64,000 bases of DNA from CAXBCP01 sp047638395 (GCA_047638395.1 JBLIMV010000001.1:1-64000), one strand, 5' to 3'. Shown: positions 1-7,734, counted from the first letter of the stretch. Made by a program: numbers and translations. The notes: a model not told the origin generated them from the letters alone.

Positions 1-1
1 T

Positions 2-26
2 ACCTGTACGTCATATCTGTACAGGT
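2..26. repeat. 8-bp perfect inverted repeat next to a tRNA-like 3' end
   Basis: Arms ACCTGTAC (2-9) and GTACAGGT (19-26) are exact reverse complements around a 9-nt spacer. Read on the minus strand, the hairpin follows directly after the CCA of the tRNA-like segment at 26-53. It could be a processing or termination hairpin, or a recombination-site arm. There is no T-run beyond it inside the window, and the sequence to the left is not available. Confidence 0.5.
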
Positions 27-53
27 GGTGGGCGTGGTCAGGTTCGAACTGAC
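26..53 (-). other. tRNA 3'-end-like segment (T-arm, acceptor strand, CCA) without a 5' half
   Basis: On the minus strand a 5-bp T-stem (GTCAG/CTGAC) encloses the loop TTCGAAC, followed by a 7-nt acceptor strand CACGCCC, discriminator A and CCA. This is a well-formed tRNA 3' end. The matching 5' acceptor strand GGGCGTG, a D-arm and an anticodon arm are absent from the 350 nt upstream on that strand. It may be a tRNA fragment left as an attachment site, or a tRNA pseudogene. Position 70 is C, so the G3-U70 pair needed by tmRNA and tRNA-Ala cannot form. Confidence 0.4.
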
Positions 54-258
54 AAGGGGTGTTTGAGATTTTGAGGGTCTCGCCCCCCGGCCCGGTCCGT
101 CCCACACAGCGCGGGTAGTAATGGCCCGTTCGCGGGACGGTGTTTCAAGGCGAACGGACTTGATATCAGGCGGCGGCATAATTACCTCTCTACCGTAGAG
201 CGTAGTAGAATACGGTGATTCGCCGATCACCCCAAACATTGACGGGAGTCGCAAGCCG

Positions 259-423
259 TTGAAAAACAAAGACAATAAAGAATCTACCGGGGAAGATTTT
301 GGAATCGATTCGCCAAACCCTGGCGCGGACGCCCGCGAGAAGCCCGTAAGCCTAAAACCGCTCAAGGTTGATGAGGCGTTGCGGGGGCTTTTGGCGGTGG
401 AAACAGGGGGGGAGGAAAAGTGA
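259..423 (+). CDS. small protein with a VDEALRGLLAV motif, coupled to the next gene
   Basis: A 54-residue ORF starts at TTG (259) with GGGAG at 244-248, ten bases upstream. The product is charged and probably disordered in its first half (Lys, Asp, Glu, Asn, Gly). It has a short predicted helix with the motif LKVDEALRGLLAV near the end. I recall similar endings in small uncharacterised proteins of prophages and accessory regions, but no function is known to me. Its TGA stop overlaps the GTG start of the next gene (GTGA at 420-423), which supports both being translated as one unit. Codon use is less GC-rich than in the core genes to the right. Confidence 0.55.
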   Translation: MKNKDNKESTGEDFGIDSPNPGADAREKPVSLKPLKVDEALRGLLAVETGGEEK

Positions 424-929
424 ACCGCGAGTGGGTTTTTGGAATTTGGCTGACCATTCTTTCTCTTTTGTTGCTGGTGGCGACCTATTTGATGAATGAC
501 GCGCGATCTGATTTGCGAACATCAATGGGGCGCGTTGATAGCGTTATCTCGGATCAGGCAAAATTGACGGGGGATGTTTCGCGAACCGCCGTTCACGTTG
601 AATATCTTCGGAAACAGGCTGACGCGCTAAACGAAGTGGCGACAGAATTGCGCGTGACCGTTCAGGGGTTGAGCGAAGGGCAGCAGACGATCGCGGCGAA
701 GCTTGATGAAATTCAGTCCGACATAAAGAAGGCGTCATTAAAGCAAGCCATGCCAGCATGGGCGGGCTTTAAGTACCAGATTATGACCGACCCGGAATCG
801 GCTATGTCCAAGTTGAAAAGCATCAACGCATCAACAAAAGGTATGTTCGACGCAGGCGGCGGGAAATGGATGATGATGTACGGCGAAACGCCCGGAAACA
901 TCAAATCGCTCGGGGCGGACAAAAATTAA
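420..929 (+). CDS. single-pass membrane protein with a coiled-coil region, unknown function
   Basis: 169 residues, GTG start overlapping the preceding stop. Residues about 8-26 form one strong hydrophobic helix (IWLTILSLLLLVATYL) after a short charged N-terminus. Residues about 30-105 are rich in heptad-like Leu/Val/Ala with charged positions and look like a long helical coil. The last 60 residues include a Gly-rich turn before GKWMMMYG. I do not recognise the family. The topology, an N-terminal anchor with a helical domain in the periplasm or cytoplasm, recalls small phage and plasmid accessory proteins, but that is only a resemblance. It converges with the next gene; the two stops share TTAA at 926-929. 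Confidence 0.6.
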   Translation: MNREWVFGIWLTILSLLLLVATYLMNDARSDLRTSMGRVDSVISDQAKLTGDVSRTAVHVEYLRKQADALNEVATELRVTVQGLSEGQQTIAAKLDEIQSDIKKASLKQAMPAWAGFKYQIMTDPESAMSKLKSINASTKGMFDAGGGKWMMMYGETPGNIKSLGADKN

Positions 930-1318
930 GACGATGGCGTCCGATACATCAACCGCTTACCGTCTGCACCCTTGATGGCCTTTTCAGTCCGCTCGCCATC
1001 TGTTTCGTGTCGGGTAAGCGGAACATTTTGTAACGCGATCTTTGCGTAACTCGCGCCTCCGAACCTCACAATAAGAAAGACCCCAGATTCGCGCGAACTC
1101 TTGACCTCGACGATCTGACAATCCGGTTTGCCTTTTGAACACAGGCTGTAAGTTTTGTTTCTGGTGTTGAATAAATTGTATTCACCAACGGCCTTGCTAG
1201 ATTTGCATCCGGCGACCGAACACCAGTTTTTGTCCGAAACATCACATCTTAAAATGTCGGCATTAGCGTTTGGTGTGAAGAAAATCATCAGCACCGCAAG
1301 GCAGGCTAATACTCTCAT
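926..1318 (-). CDS. small secreted cysteine-rich protein, unknown function
   Basis: 130 residues with a clear Sec signal peptide (about residues 1-20, hydrophobic core LACLAVLMIFF, cleavage after NANA). The mature part has several cysteines in its first half (about 25, 32, 38, 58 and 66), which could form disulfides in the periplasm, and an RF-G-AS-AKIAL stretch. I do not recognise the family. The gene is convergent with the membrane-protein gene at 420, and both lie between the tRNA-like segment and tRNA-Arg, so they may belong to an acquired segment. Confidence 0.6.
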   Translation of the reverse strand: MRVLACLAVLMIFFTPNANADILRCDVSDKNWCSVAGCKSSKAVGEYNLFNTRNKTYSLCSKGKPDCQIVEVKSSRESGVFLIVRFGGASYAKIALQNVPLTRHETDGERTEKAIKGADGKRLMYRTPSS

Positions 1319-1532
1319 TGTTCCCCCGGCGTTTTGATTAGCATACCGGGAGAAGGGCGCTTGGCAACTTGCCTGGGATTAAGGGGCGGGACTATTGGCG
1401 CTTCTGGCACACCATGGAATTCTAATCAGGAATGGCACAGAACTCGGGGGGCTAGACCAGTGATTATACCCCCATGTTTTCCGTACTCGTTACATACAGG
1501 GCTAGCCGTCTGGCCGTAAGTCATTGAAAAAT

Positions 1533-1609
<77 letters not shown>

Positions 1610-1699
1610 CTCTGTCGTCACGATCAATCCTGCTGATCGGTCCGAAGCGGGCGGAACATAGCGCGCTGGCGCGCGCGCGGCAATCGGAATGGTGCGATA

Positions 1700-2713
1700 T
1701 CAGTTTTGGGCTTTTGACGCCGCCGCGGCAGAAGTGGCGGCCATTGCGTCCCGGGCCGCTTTATCCGCACCGGACGGTAAGGCGCCGGACGGGTCGGCTA
1801 TCCAGGCGACGACATCGTCCAGCACGATTTGCGCTTTCAGATCCCGCAACAGCAGGTGCCAGCCGGAGCGGTATACCGCGGGACGGTGATCGGTTTCCGG
1901 CGGCAGGGCGGCAATCATATCGAAGGTCGGCTTCCGGGGCACCAGCTCGTCGCGGGTGCCGTACAGGATAAGCGAGGGGGTTCTGATGGCGGATGCCGAG
2001 ACGATTGCTGCATCCATCGTATCGACCAGACCCTTGATCGCATCGACGCGGGTTTCCTTGATGATAAGCGGGTCGGCGCCGAGTGCGCGCAGCATCGGGA
2101 TATTGTCGGATGCCTGAATACGCAGGCCCTGGCCGGTCAGCGGGTACCACGGGATGGTCCGTGCGCCGAGCCAGAGCGTCGCCCGGGGAAAGGCGCCGAT
2201 ATAGCGGCGCCCGCGCAGCGCCGGGGCAACAAGGATAAGTCCGTCCGCTTTGAGCAGTCCCCGCGCCGACGCGATCATCGCAATCGCGCCGCCCATGCTC
2301 TCGCCCGCAACGAAAAGTGGCTGGCCGGGATGATGTGCGCGGATCACGGAGACGGCGGCTGCGGCATCGGCGACCATCGTGTCGTGCCCCGCCCAAAGCC
2401 CGCGGTTGGGCGCCTTGCCGAACCCGCGCTGGTCGAAGGCATAGGTGGCAATGCCGCGCGTTGCCCAATAGACGCCGGGTTTTTCAAAGGCGCGCGCATA
2501 ATCATTGAAGCCGTGCAGGGCGACGATAACGGCGCGCGGCATGCCGTCCGGCAGCCAACGGCGAACCGGCAGCGCGGCACCATCGGCCTGAACAAGGCGG
2601 TCTTCCAGCAGGACGGGCGCCTGGATGGCGGGTCCTGCCGGCTCAACGCGCGGTGCGCAGGCGGCGAGCAGGGTGAGCGCCGCGACGACGATTGCCCGGC
2701 GTGTCAGCTTCAC
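1700..2713 (-). CDS. lipoprotein alpha/beta hydrolase, lysophospholipase/monoacylglycerol lipase-like
   Basis: 337 residues. The N-terminus has a lipoprotein signal with lipobox LAAC (Cys 19), so the enzyme is probably anchored to a membrane on the periplasmic side. The hydrolase fold shows LHGFND near residue 67, nucleophile elbow GESMGG (Ser 139), acid Asp 255 in GTRDELVP and His 286 in SGWHLLL. The layout fits the Hydrolase_4 (PldB/monoacylglycerol lipase) family. The C-terminal 30 residues are Ala/Ser-rich and probably disordered. The GTG start overlaps the stop of the upstream ABC ATPase (GTGA at 2710-2713), so the two are coupled. The physiological substrate is unknown. Confidence 0.85.
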   Translation of the reverse strand: MKLTRRAIVVAALTLLAACAPRVEPAGPAIQAPVLLEDRLVQADGAALPVRRWLPDGMPRAVIVALHGFNDYARAFEKPGVYWATRGIATYAFDQRGFGKAPNRGLWAGHDTMVADAAAAVSVIRAHHPGQPLFVAGESMGGAIAMIASARGLLKADGLILVAPALRGRRYIGAFPRATLWLGARTIPWYPLTGQGLRIQASDNIPMLRALGADPLIIKETRVDAIKGLVDTMDAAIVSASAIRTPSLILYGTRDELVPRKPTFDMIAALPPETDHRPAVYRSGWHLLLRDLKAQIVLDDVVAWIADPSGALPSGADKAARDAMAATSAAAASKAQN

Positions 2714-3738
2714 GGCGAGGGCCGGGTCCTGGCTTTTTCGAGCGACCCGGCCTGGGGATCGCCGTCCCGGCGGGGCGGCAATCCGTCACTGCTGCTGCTG
2801 GTCAGGGCGACGAAGATTTCCTCGAGATCGGTATCGCGGGTCGATAGATCCGAGATTTCCAGCCCGGCCTTTTTGACGGCGTCGAGCAATGTGCCCATAT
2901 GCACCTGGCTCGGCGGGAAGCGGATCAGCAATTCGCGCGGCGACTTAATTTCGACGTCGACGCCCGGGCCCGACAGGCCGTCGGGCAGGGTGTCGATGTC
3001 GCGGTCGACCGTAATATGCGCTTCCTTGCGGTCGAGACGGGCAAGCAGGGCGGAGGTTGAATCCTGGGCAATGATCTCGCCGTGATTGATGATGGCGATT
3101 TCATCGCACATTTCCTCGGCTTCCTCGAGGTAATGTGTCGTCAGCAGGATCGTCGTGCCGGCGTCGTTCAGCTCTTTCATGTAATCCCACAGCGATTGAC
3201 GCAATTCCACGTCCACACCCGCCGTCGGCTCGTCGAGGATGACCACCGGCGGGGTGTGCACCAGCGCCTTTGCCACAAGAAGCCTGCGTCGCATGCCACC
3301 CGACAGCGAGCGTGCATAAACGTCTGCCTTGTCGTCGAGCCCCAGTGCGGTGAGGATTTCCATGGTACGGCGTTCCCGCTTGGGCACGCCGTAGAAGCCC
3401 GCCTGCAGTTCCATGACCTCGCGCGGCGAAAAGAACGCGTCGAGGTTCAGTTCCTGCGGCACGATGCCGATCGACGTGCGCGCCTGGCGCATGTTTTTTT
3501 CGATATCCCAGCCAAGAATGCGTGCCGAACCGGATGTCTTTACCACCAGGCCCGCCAGAATGTTGATCAGCGTTGATTTGCCGGCGCCATTGGGGCCGAG
3601 CAGCCCGAAGACCGACCCTGGCGGTACTGACAGGTCGACGGATTTCAGTGCCTCTTTGGGCGGGCCGTCGAGGCCGGGATAGATCTTGCGCAGCCCGGTC
3701 GTTTCGATGGCGGGTGTATCGGGGTTAGGTTCTGTCAT
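2710..3738 (-). CDS. ABC transporter ATP-binding protein (multidrug/ABC-2 type)
   Basis: 342 residues from the ATG at 3738; a start 12 codons earlier is possible. Walker A GPNGAGKST, Q-loop VPQE, signature LSGGMRRR, Walker B VVILDEP and the switch His in LLTTHYLEEAEEM are all present, so the ATPase should be active. After the nucleotide-binding domain (about residues 10-230) comes a C-terminal domain of the DrrA/CcmA/NatA kind. Such ATPases normally pair with an ABC-2 permease. None is adjacent, so the membrane partner must be encoded elsewhere. The gene is translationally coupled to a lipoprotein hydrolase, which hints at lipid or envelope export, but that is inference. Confidence 0.9.
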   Translation of the reverse strand: MTEPNPDTPAIETTGLRKIYPGLDGPPKEALKSVDLSVPPGSVFGLLGPNGAGKSTLINILAGLVVKTSGSARILGWDIEKNMRQARTSIGIVPQELNLDAFFSPREVMELQAGFYGVPKRERRTMEILTALGLDDKADVYARSLSGGMRRRLLVAKALVHTPPVVILDEPTAGVDVELRQSLWDYMKELNDAGTTILLTTHYLEEAEEMCDEIAIINHGEIIAQDSTSALLARLDRKEAHITVDRDIDTLPDGLSGPGVDVEIKSPRELLIRFPPSQVHMGTLLDAVKKAGLEISDLSTRDTDLEEIFVALTSSSSDGLPPRRDGDPQAGSLEKARTRPSP

Positions 3739-3840
3739 ACGGCTTTCAATATGCGGAGCGCATGTGGCTATCACGGCGCGCCGGGTTTGGGTATCATCGT
3801 CGCGAAACTACGGTCAACTCTGCTAAGAGGCAAATACACC

Positions 3841-4029
3841 ATGGCGCAGGCACCCGAACCGCCCGAAACTGTCGAAGTCGAAGAAATCTCCGTATCCTGC
3901 GATGGGGGCGGTGGTGCACTGGGTCATCCGAAGGTCTTTCTGAAGCTTGAAGACCGCGAAGTCGAATGCCCCTATTGCGACAAGAAATTCGTACTCAAAG
4001 CGGGGATTACCCCGTCGGGCGGGCATTGA
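3841..4029 (+). CDS. zinc-finger domain-containing protein (zf-CHCC type)
   Basis: 62 residues from the ATG at 3841; the open frame extends upstream but without conserved features. One Cys follows ISVS, then GHPKVFL, then CPYCDKKF. That is the C-x(n)-H-x(n)-C-x2-C zinc site of the family that includes mitochondrial complex I subunit NDUFS6. Alphaproteobacterial members are small stand-alone proteins, thought by homology to act around complex I. The gene is divergent from the ABC ATPase and convergent with infC, with a bidirectional terminator in between. Confidence 0.85.
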   Translation: MAQAPEPPETVEVEEISVSCDGGGGALGHPKVFLKLEDREVECPYCDKKFVLKAGITPSGGH

Positions 4030-4060
4030 CGCCCACTGTTCGGGTATTTCTGACCGCATA

Positions 4061-4097
4061 AGAAAATGCCCCGGACAAAGTCCGGGGCGTATTCTTT
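4061..4097. terminator. bidirectional rho-independent terminator
   Basis: A perfect 9-bp stem GCCCCGGAC/GTCCGGGGC (4068-4076 and 4080-4088) has a 3-nt loop. It is flanked by AGAAAAT on the left and ATTCTTTT on the right, giving a U-tract in both directions. It separates the convergent zinc-finger gene and infC. Confidence 0.85.
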
Positions 4098-4130
4098 TCT
4101 AGTCAGATTGGCGCTGGCTGCGCGAAGCGG

Positions 4131-4667
4131 TCACTTCGGCGCAAGTACCATCACCATCTGCCGGCCTTCCATTTTCGGGAACTGTTCGATCTTGGTCAGT
4201 TCGACCAGATCGTCGCGTACCCGGTGAAGGACCTTCAGGCCCAAATCCTGATGCGCCATTTCACGCCCGCGGAAGCGCATGGTGACCTTCACCTTGTCGC
4301 CTTCGCCCAGGAACTTGTTCATGGCGCGCATCTTCACGTCGTAATCATGCGCGTCGATATTCGGACGCAGCTTGATTTCCTTGACGTCGATTGTTTTCTG
4401 CTTTTTACGGGCTTCGTTCTTCTTTTTCTGCTCTTCGTATTTGAACTTGCCGTAATCCATGATCTTGCAAACCGGCGGATCTGCATTATCCGCCACGATG
4501 ACAAGATCGAGCCCCAGATTCGCTGCGCGGTCGAGCGCGTCATCCCGGGTCACAACGCCGATCTGTTCACCTTCGGCGCCAATAAGGCGGACCTGAGCCG
4601 CCTTAATCATCTCATTGATGGGCCGATCGTCCTTTACGGGCGGCTCCATGCTTGTATGTCTTGCGAT
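4131..4667 (-). CDS. infC: translation initiation factor IF-3, probable AUC start
   Basis: 178 residues. It binds the 30S subunit, prevents premature 50S joining and checks the start codon. The N-domain (RPINEMIKAAQVRLIG), lysine-rich linker (KYEEQKKKNEARKKQK) and C-domain (IKLRPNIDAHDYDVK, MRFRGREMAHQDLG) are all typical. The first ATG (4649) has no Shine-Dalgarno sequence within reach. Six codons upstream an ATC (4665-4667) is in frame and preceded by GAGGAG at 4675-4680 with a 7-nt spacer, giving an N-terminus ARHTSMEPPV. IF-3 genes in several bacteria start on AUU or AUC, which allows autoregulation because IF-3 discriminates against such starts. I therefore choose 4667; 4649 is the conservative alternative. 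It lies downstream of thrS. Confidence 0.93.
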   Translation of the reverse strand: MARHTSMEPPVKDDRPINEMIKAAQVRLIGAEGEQIGVVTRDDALDRAANLGLDLVIVADNADPPVCKIMDYGKFKYEEQKKKNEARKKQKTIDVKEIKLRPNIDAHDYDVKMRAMNKFLGEGDKVKVTMRFRGREMAHQDLGLKVLHRVRDDLVELTKIEQFPKMEGRQMVMVLAPK

Positions 4668-4708
4668 CGAATTTCTCCTCTGATTGTTTCGGTTAAGTTT
4701 TTAGCCTG

Positions 4709-4788
4709 AGTGCCATCGTCTCGAAGTACCAGTGTCTCTAAGTACCAGTATCTCTAAGTGCCATCGTCTCCAAGCAACATCGTCCAGA
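4709..4788. repeat. five-unit 16-bp tandem repeat between thrS and infC
   Basis: Five consecutive 16-nt units at 4709, 4725, 4741, 4757 and 4773 follow the pattern AGTrCCAkyrTCTCnA. Units 1 and 4 differ at one base, units 2 and 3 at one base, and unit 5 is more diverged. The array fills most of the gap between the thrS stop and the infC ribosome binding site, so it is probably in the infC leader. It could be a simple slippage array or an array of regulatory sites. Confidence 0.85.
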
Positions 4789-4835
4789 GTAGTCAGCCGG
4801 GCTTAGGGATTTTCGAATGGTTTATCCCCGGTCCG

Positions 4836-6761
4836 CTATTTCTCTGCCGGACTTTTGCTTTCCTCAGCAAGTCTAGCAACGGCCTCGTCCAGCGCAAGGA
4901 ATTCTTGGTCCTTGCCGCCGAGGCGCCGCAGCGCGACCTTGCGGTCGTCGATCTCGCGTTGTCCGACCACGAGCATCGTCGGCACCTTCGCCAGGCTATG
5001 CTCGCGCACTTTGTAGTTAATCTTCTCGTTGCGGATATCCAGCTCGGCCCGGATGCCGGCGGCGTCCAGCGCGTTGCGGACCTCGATCGCATAGGCATCC
5101 GCATCCGACGTAATCGTCGCCACGACGACCTGCACAGGTGCCATCCACATGGGCATGCGGCCTGCATAATTCTCGATCAGGATACCGATAAAGCGTTCGA
5201 ACGATCCCAGGATCGCGCGGTGCAGCATGACCGGGCGGTGTTTTTCGCCGTCTTCGCCGATATAGGTCGCATCGAGGCGTTCGGGCAGCACGAAATCTAC
5301 CTGTAGCGTGCCGCACTGCCAGTCACGGCCAATCGCGTCGCGCAGCACGAATTCAAGCTTCGGGCCGTAGAACGCGCCTTCGCCCGGGTTCAGCGTGTAT
5401 TCCAGCCCCGATGCCTCGACCGCTTCGGTAAGGGCTGCTTCGGCGCGGTCCCATACGGCGTCCTCGCCGGCGCGTGTTTCGGGCCGGTCGGCAAACTTGA
5501 TGACGACTTCTTCGAAGCCGCAATCCTTGTAGACGCTGAGCAGCAATTCGCAGAACGCTTCGGTTTCCGACGTAATCTGATCTTCGGTGCAGAAGATATG
5601 CGCATCGTCCTGTGTAAACGCCCGCACCCGCATCAACCCGTGCAGCGCGCCCGACGGCTCATACCGATGGCACGACCCGAATTCGGCCATGCGCAGCGGC
5701 AGGTCGCGATAGCTCGTCATGCCCTGGCGGAATATCTGGACGTGGCCGGGGCAGTTCATCGGCTTCAGCGCGAAGACGCGATCGTCTTCCGTCTCAGCGG
5801 TGAACATGTGGTCGCGGAATTTTTCCCAGTGACCGGATGCTTCCCACAGGCCGCGATCGATCAGCTGCGGCGTCTTTACCTCGACATAGTTCGCTTTATC
5901 GAGGCGCGCGCGGATATAGGTCTCGAGTGTGCGGTACAGCATCCATCCATTGGGGTGCCAGAACACACTGCCGACGGCTTCTTCCTGAAAATGGAAGAGG
6001 CCCATCTCGCGCCCCAGCCGGCGGTGGTCGCGTTTCTCCGCTTCCTCCAGCATCATCAGATGTGCTTTGAGTTCTTTCTCATCGCGCCACGACGTGCCGT
6101 AGATGCGTTGCAGCATCTCGTTATTGGAATCGCCGCGCCAATAGGCGCCGGCCAGCTTCAGCAGCTTGAATCCCTTGCCTACATGGCCGGTCGACGGCAA
6201 GTGCGGCCCGCGGCACAGGTCCATCCAGTCGCCCTGACGATAAATCGAAATCGTGTCATCGGCCGGCAGATCGTGAATAAGCTGTGCTTTGTATTTCTCG
6301 CCCATATCGGTGAAATGCCGGACGGCGTCGTCACGGTCCCATTCCTCGCGGATAAAGGCATCGTCGCGTTTGATGATTTCCATCATCTTGGCTTCGATCT
6401 TTTCCAGATCGTCGGGCGTAAACGGCTCTTCGCGGGCGAAATCGTAATAGAACCCGTTTTCGATCGATGGCCCGATCGTTACCTGTGTGCCGGGATACAG
6501 CGCCTGCACGGCTTCGGCCATGACGTGGGCGGTGTCGTGCCGGATCAGATCCAGCGCGTCGTCGGATCTGCGTGTGACAATTTCGACCGTGCTGTCGACG
6601 TCGATGCTGCGTGAAAGATCCAGCACTTCGCCGTCAATCTTGATGGCGAGCGCGGCTTTCGCCAGGCCCGGCCCGATTGCCGCTGCCAGCTCCGCCCCGG
6701 TTACAGGACCGTCGAACTGTTTCACGCTGCCGTCGGGCAGCGTAATCGCCACATTGCTCAT
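4836..6761 (-). CDS. thrS: threonine--tRNA ligase
   Basis: 641 residues, the usual full length. It charges tRNA-Thr in the cytoplasm. Domains in order: TGS domain (1-60), editing domain with the HDTAHVMAEA motif (about 70-240), class II catalytic core (about 240-540) with motif 2 region RMAEFGSCHRYEPSG and zinc ligand Cys in MNCPGH, then the anticodon-binding domain (about 545-635). The catalytic ligand His is in PVMLHRA. It is followed on the same strand by infC after the 16-bp repeat array and preceded by two glycosyltransferase genes. Confidence 0.97.
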   Translation of the reverse strand: MSNVAITLPDGSVKQFDGPVTGAELAAAIGPGLAKAALAIKIDGEVLDLSRSIDVDSTVEIVTRRSDDALDLIRHDTAHVMAEAVQALYPGTQVTIGPSIENGFYYDFAREEPFTPDDLEKIEAKMMEIIKRDDAFIREEWDRDDAVRHFTDMGEKYKAQLIHDLPADDTISIYRQGDWMDLCRGPHLPSTGHVGKGFKLLKLAGAYWRGDSNNEMLQRIYGTSWRDEKELKAHLMMLEEAEKRDHRRLGREMGLFHFQEEAVGSVFWHPNGWMLYRTLETYIRARLDKANYVEVKTPQLIDRGLWEASGHWEKFRDHMFTAETEDDRVFALKPMNCPGHVQIFRQGMTSYRDLPLRMAEFGSCHRYEPSGALHGLMRVRAFTQDDAHIFCTEDQITSETEAFCELLLSVYKDCGFEEVVIKFADRPETRAGEDAVWDRAEAALTEAVEASGLEYTLNPGEGAFYGPKLEFVLRDAIGRDWQCGTLQVDFVLPERLDATYIGEDGEKHRPVMLHRAILGSFERFIGILIENYAGRMPMWMAPVQVVVATITSDADAYAIEVRNALDAAGIRAELDIRNEKINYKVREHSLAKVPTMLVVGQREIDDRKVALRRLGGKDQEFLALDEAVARLAEESKSPAEK

Positions 6762-6804
6762 GATATGTTTATCGCGCTCACCGGTTGACCATAGAGCGGG
6801 GCGT

Positions 6805-7734
6805 TTAACGCAAACTTAACGTCCCGGCAACCTCCGATACGGGCAAATCCCCCAGTTTTTCGCGGCGAAGGACCTGAACATCAGGTCCACGGGGTGCCGT
6901 AATGGACGGATCGGATTCGTCTGAAAACAGCACGACGGACGGACAGCCGCAAATTGTGGCGATGTGCATCGGCCCCGTATCGTTGCCGATAACACCTGCG
7001 GCCTTGCGCGCCAGCTCTGCGATGTCGGCAAAAGACGTCTGTCCGGTGAGGTTAAGCATCCCGGTATCGTTGGCGATTTCGGCGGCGAGACCGGCCTCGT
7101 CGGGCCCGCCGACGATCACGGGGGTAATGCCCTGGTTCAGCCAGGTTTCGCCAAGCACTTTGTAATTTTCCGCCGGCCAGCGCTTGCCGGGCCGATGGGC
7201 AGCCCCACCCGGGATCATCAGGGCGAACCGCGCCGGCAGGTCGAAGCGCGAGATGTCTGACGTCGCCCAGGAGAGGTCGGGCAACGGTGTCTCCGGAATG
7301 CCTGCCATGGCAAGCTGTTCGGCCTGGCGCTCGATCGTGTGCATGGAATTGCGCTTGCGATTGGCGTGTGGATGCGAACAGCCAAAGGCGATGCCGGACC
7401 ATTGGGGGCGCATAAAACCGCGCATGAGGCGGAAATACCAGCTTGAGCGGCTGGAGGTCTGCAAATCGTATACCCGGTAGAAACGGCCGCGCCGCAGCCG
7501 CCGGCGCAACCGCTGGATCGCGATCAGGGCAATCCGCGACGGGCGCTCGTCGACCCAGACGTCATCGAAATATCCGCTGGCGCGGGCAAACTCGGCAAAC
7601 GGTGCCGTCGTCAGCAGCACCAGCTCTTCGTTCGGGTGGGCGGCGCGGATCGCGGCAAAGGGCCCCATCGCCAGCACGAAATCTCCAAGCGCGCCGAGCT
7701 TGATGACAAGAAGACGGCCCTTCTGCTGGATCAT
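6805..7734 (-). CDS. glycosyltransferase family 9 protein (heptosyltransferase-like)
   Basis: 309 residues. N-terminal LVIKLGALGDFVLA is the hallmark of GT9, the ADP-heptose:LPS heptosyltransferase fold. In the second Rossmann domain IPGGAA, VGGPDEAG and GNDTGPMHIA form the sugar-nucleotide site. Enzymes of this family build the LPS core at the cytoplasmic face of the inner membrane. The start overlaps the stop of the GT4 gene upstream (ATGA at 7731-7734). The pair probably acts in one glycan pathway; the exact donor and acceptor cannot be read from sequence. Confidence 0.88.
   Translation of the reverse strand: MIQQKGRLLVIKLGALGDFVLAMGPFAAIRAAHPNEELVLLTTAPFAEFARASGYFDDVWVDERPSRIALIAIQRLRRRLRRGRFYRVYDLQTSSRSSWYFRLMRGFMRPQWSGIAFGCSHPHANRKRNSMHTIERQAEQLAMAGIPETPLPDLSWATSDISRFDLPARFALMIPGGAAHRPGKRWPAENYKVLGETWLNQGITPVIVGGPDEAGLAAEIANDTGMLNLTGQTSFADIAELARKAAGVIGNDTGPMHIATICGCPSVVLFSDESDPSITAPRGPDVQVLRREKLGDLPVSEVAGTLSLR

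Noticed and set aside
26..130. Acceptor piece of a circularly permuted alphaproteobacterial tmRNA at the left edge
   Set aside because: The 3' acceptor strand has C at position 70, so the G3-U70 pair required for alanine charging cannot form. No tmRNA-like conserved sequence is seen upstream of the T-arm.
4681..4800. Small CRISPR-like array at the thrS-infC repeats
   Set aside because: Units are 16 bp, directly adjacent and have no unique spacers, so it is a simple tandem repeat.
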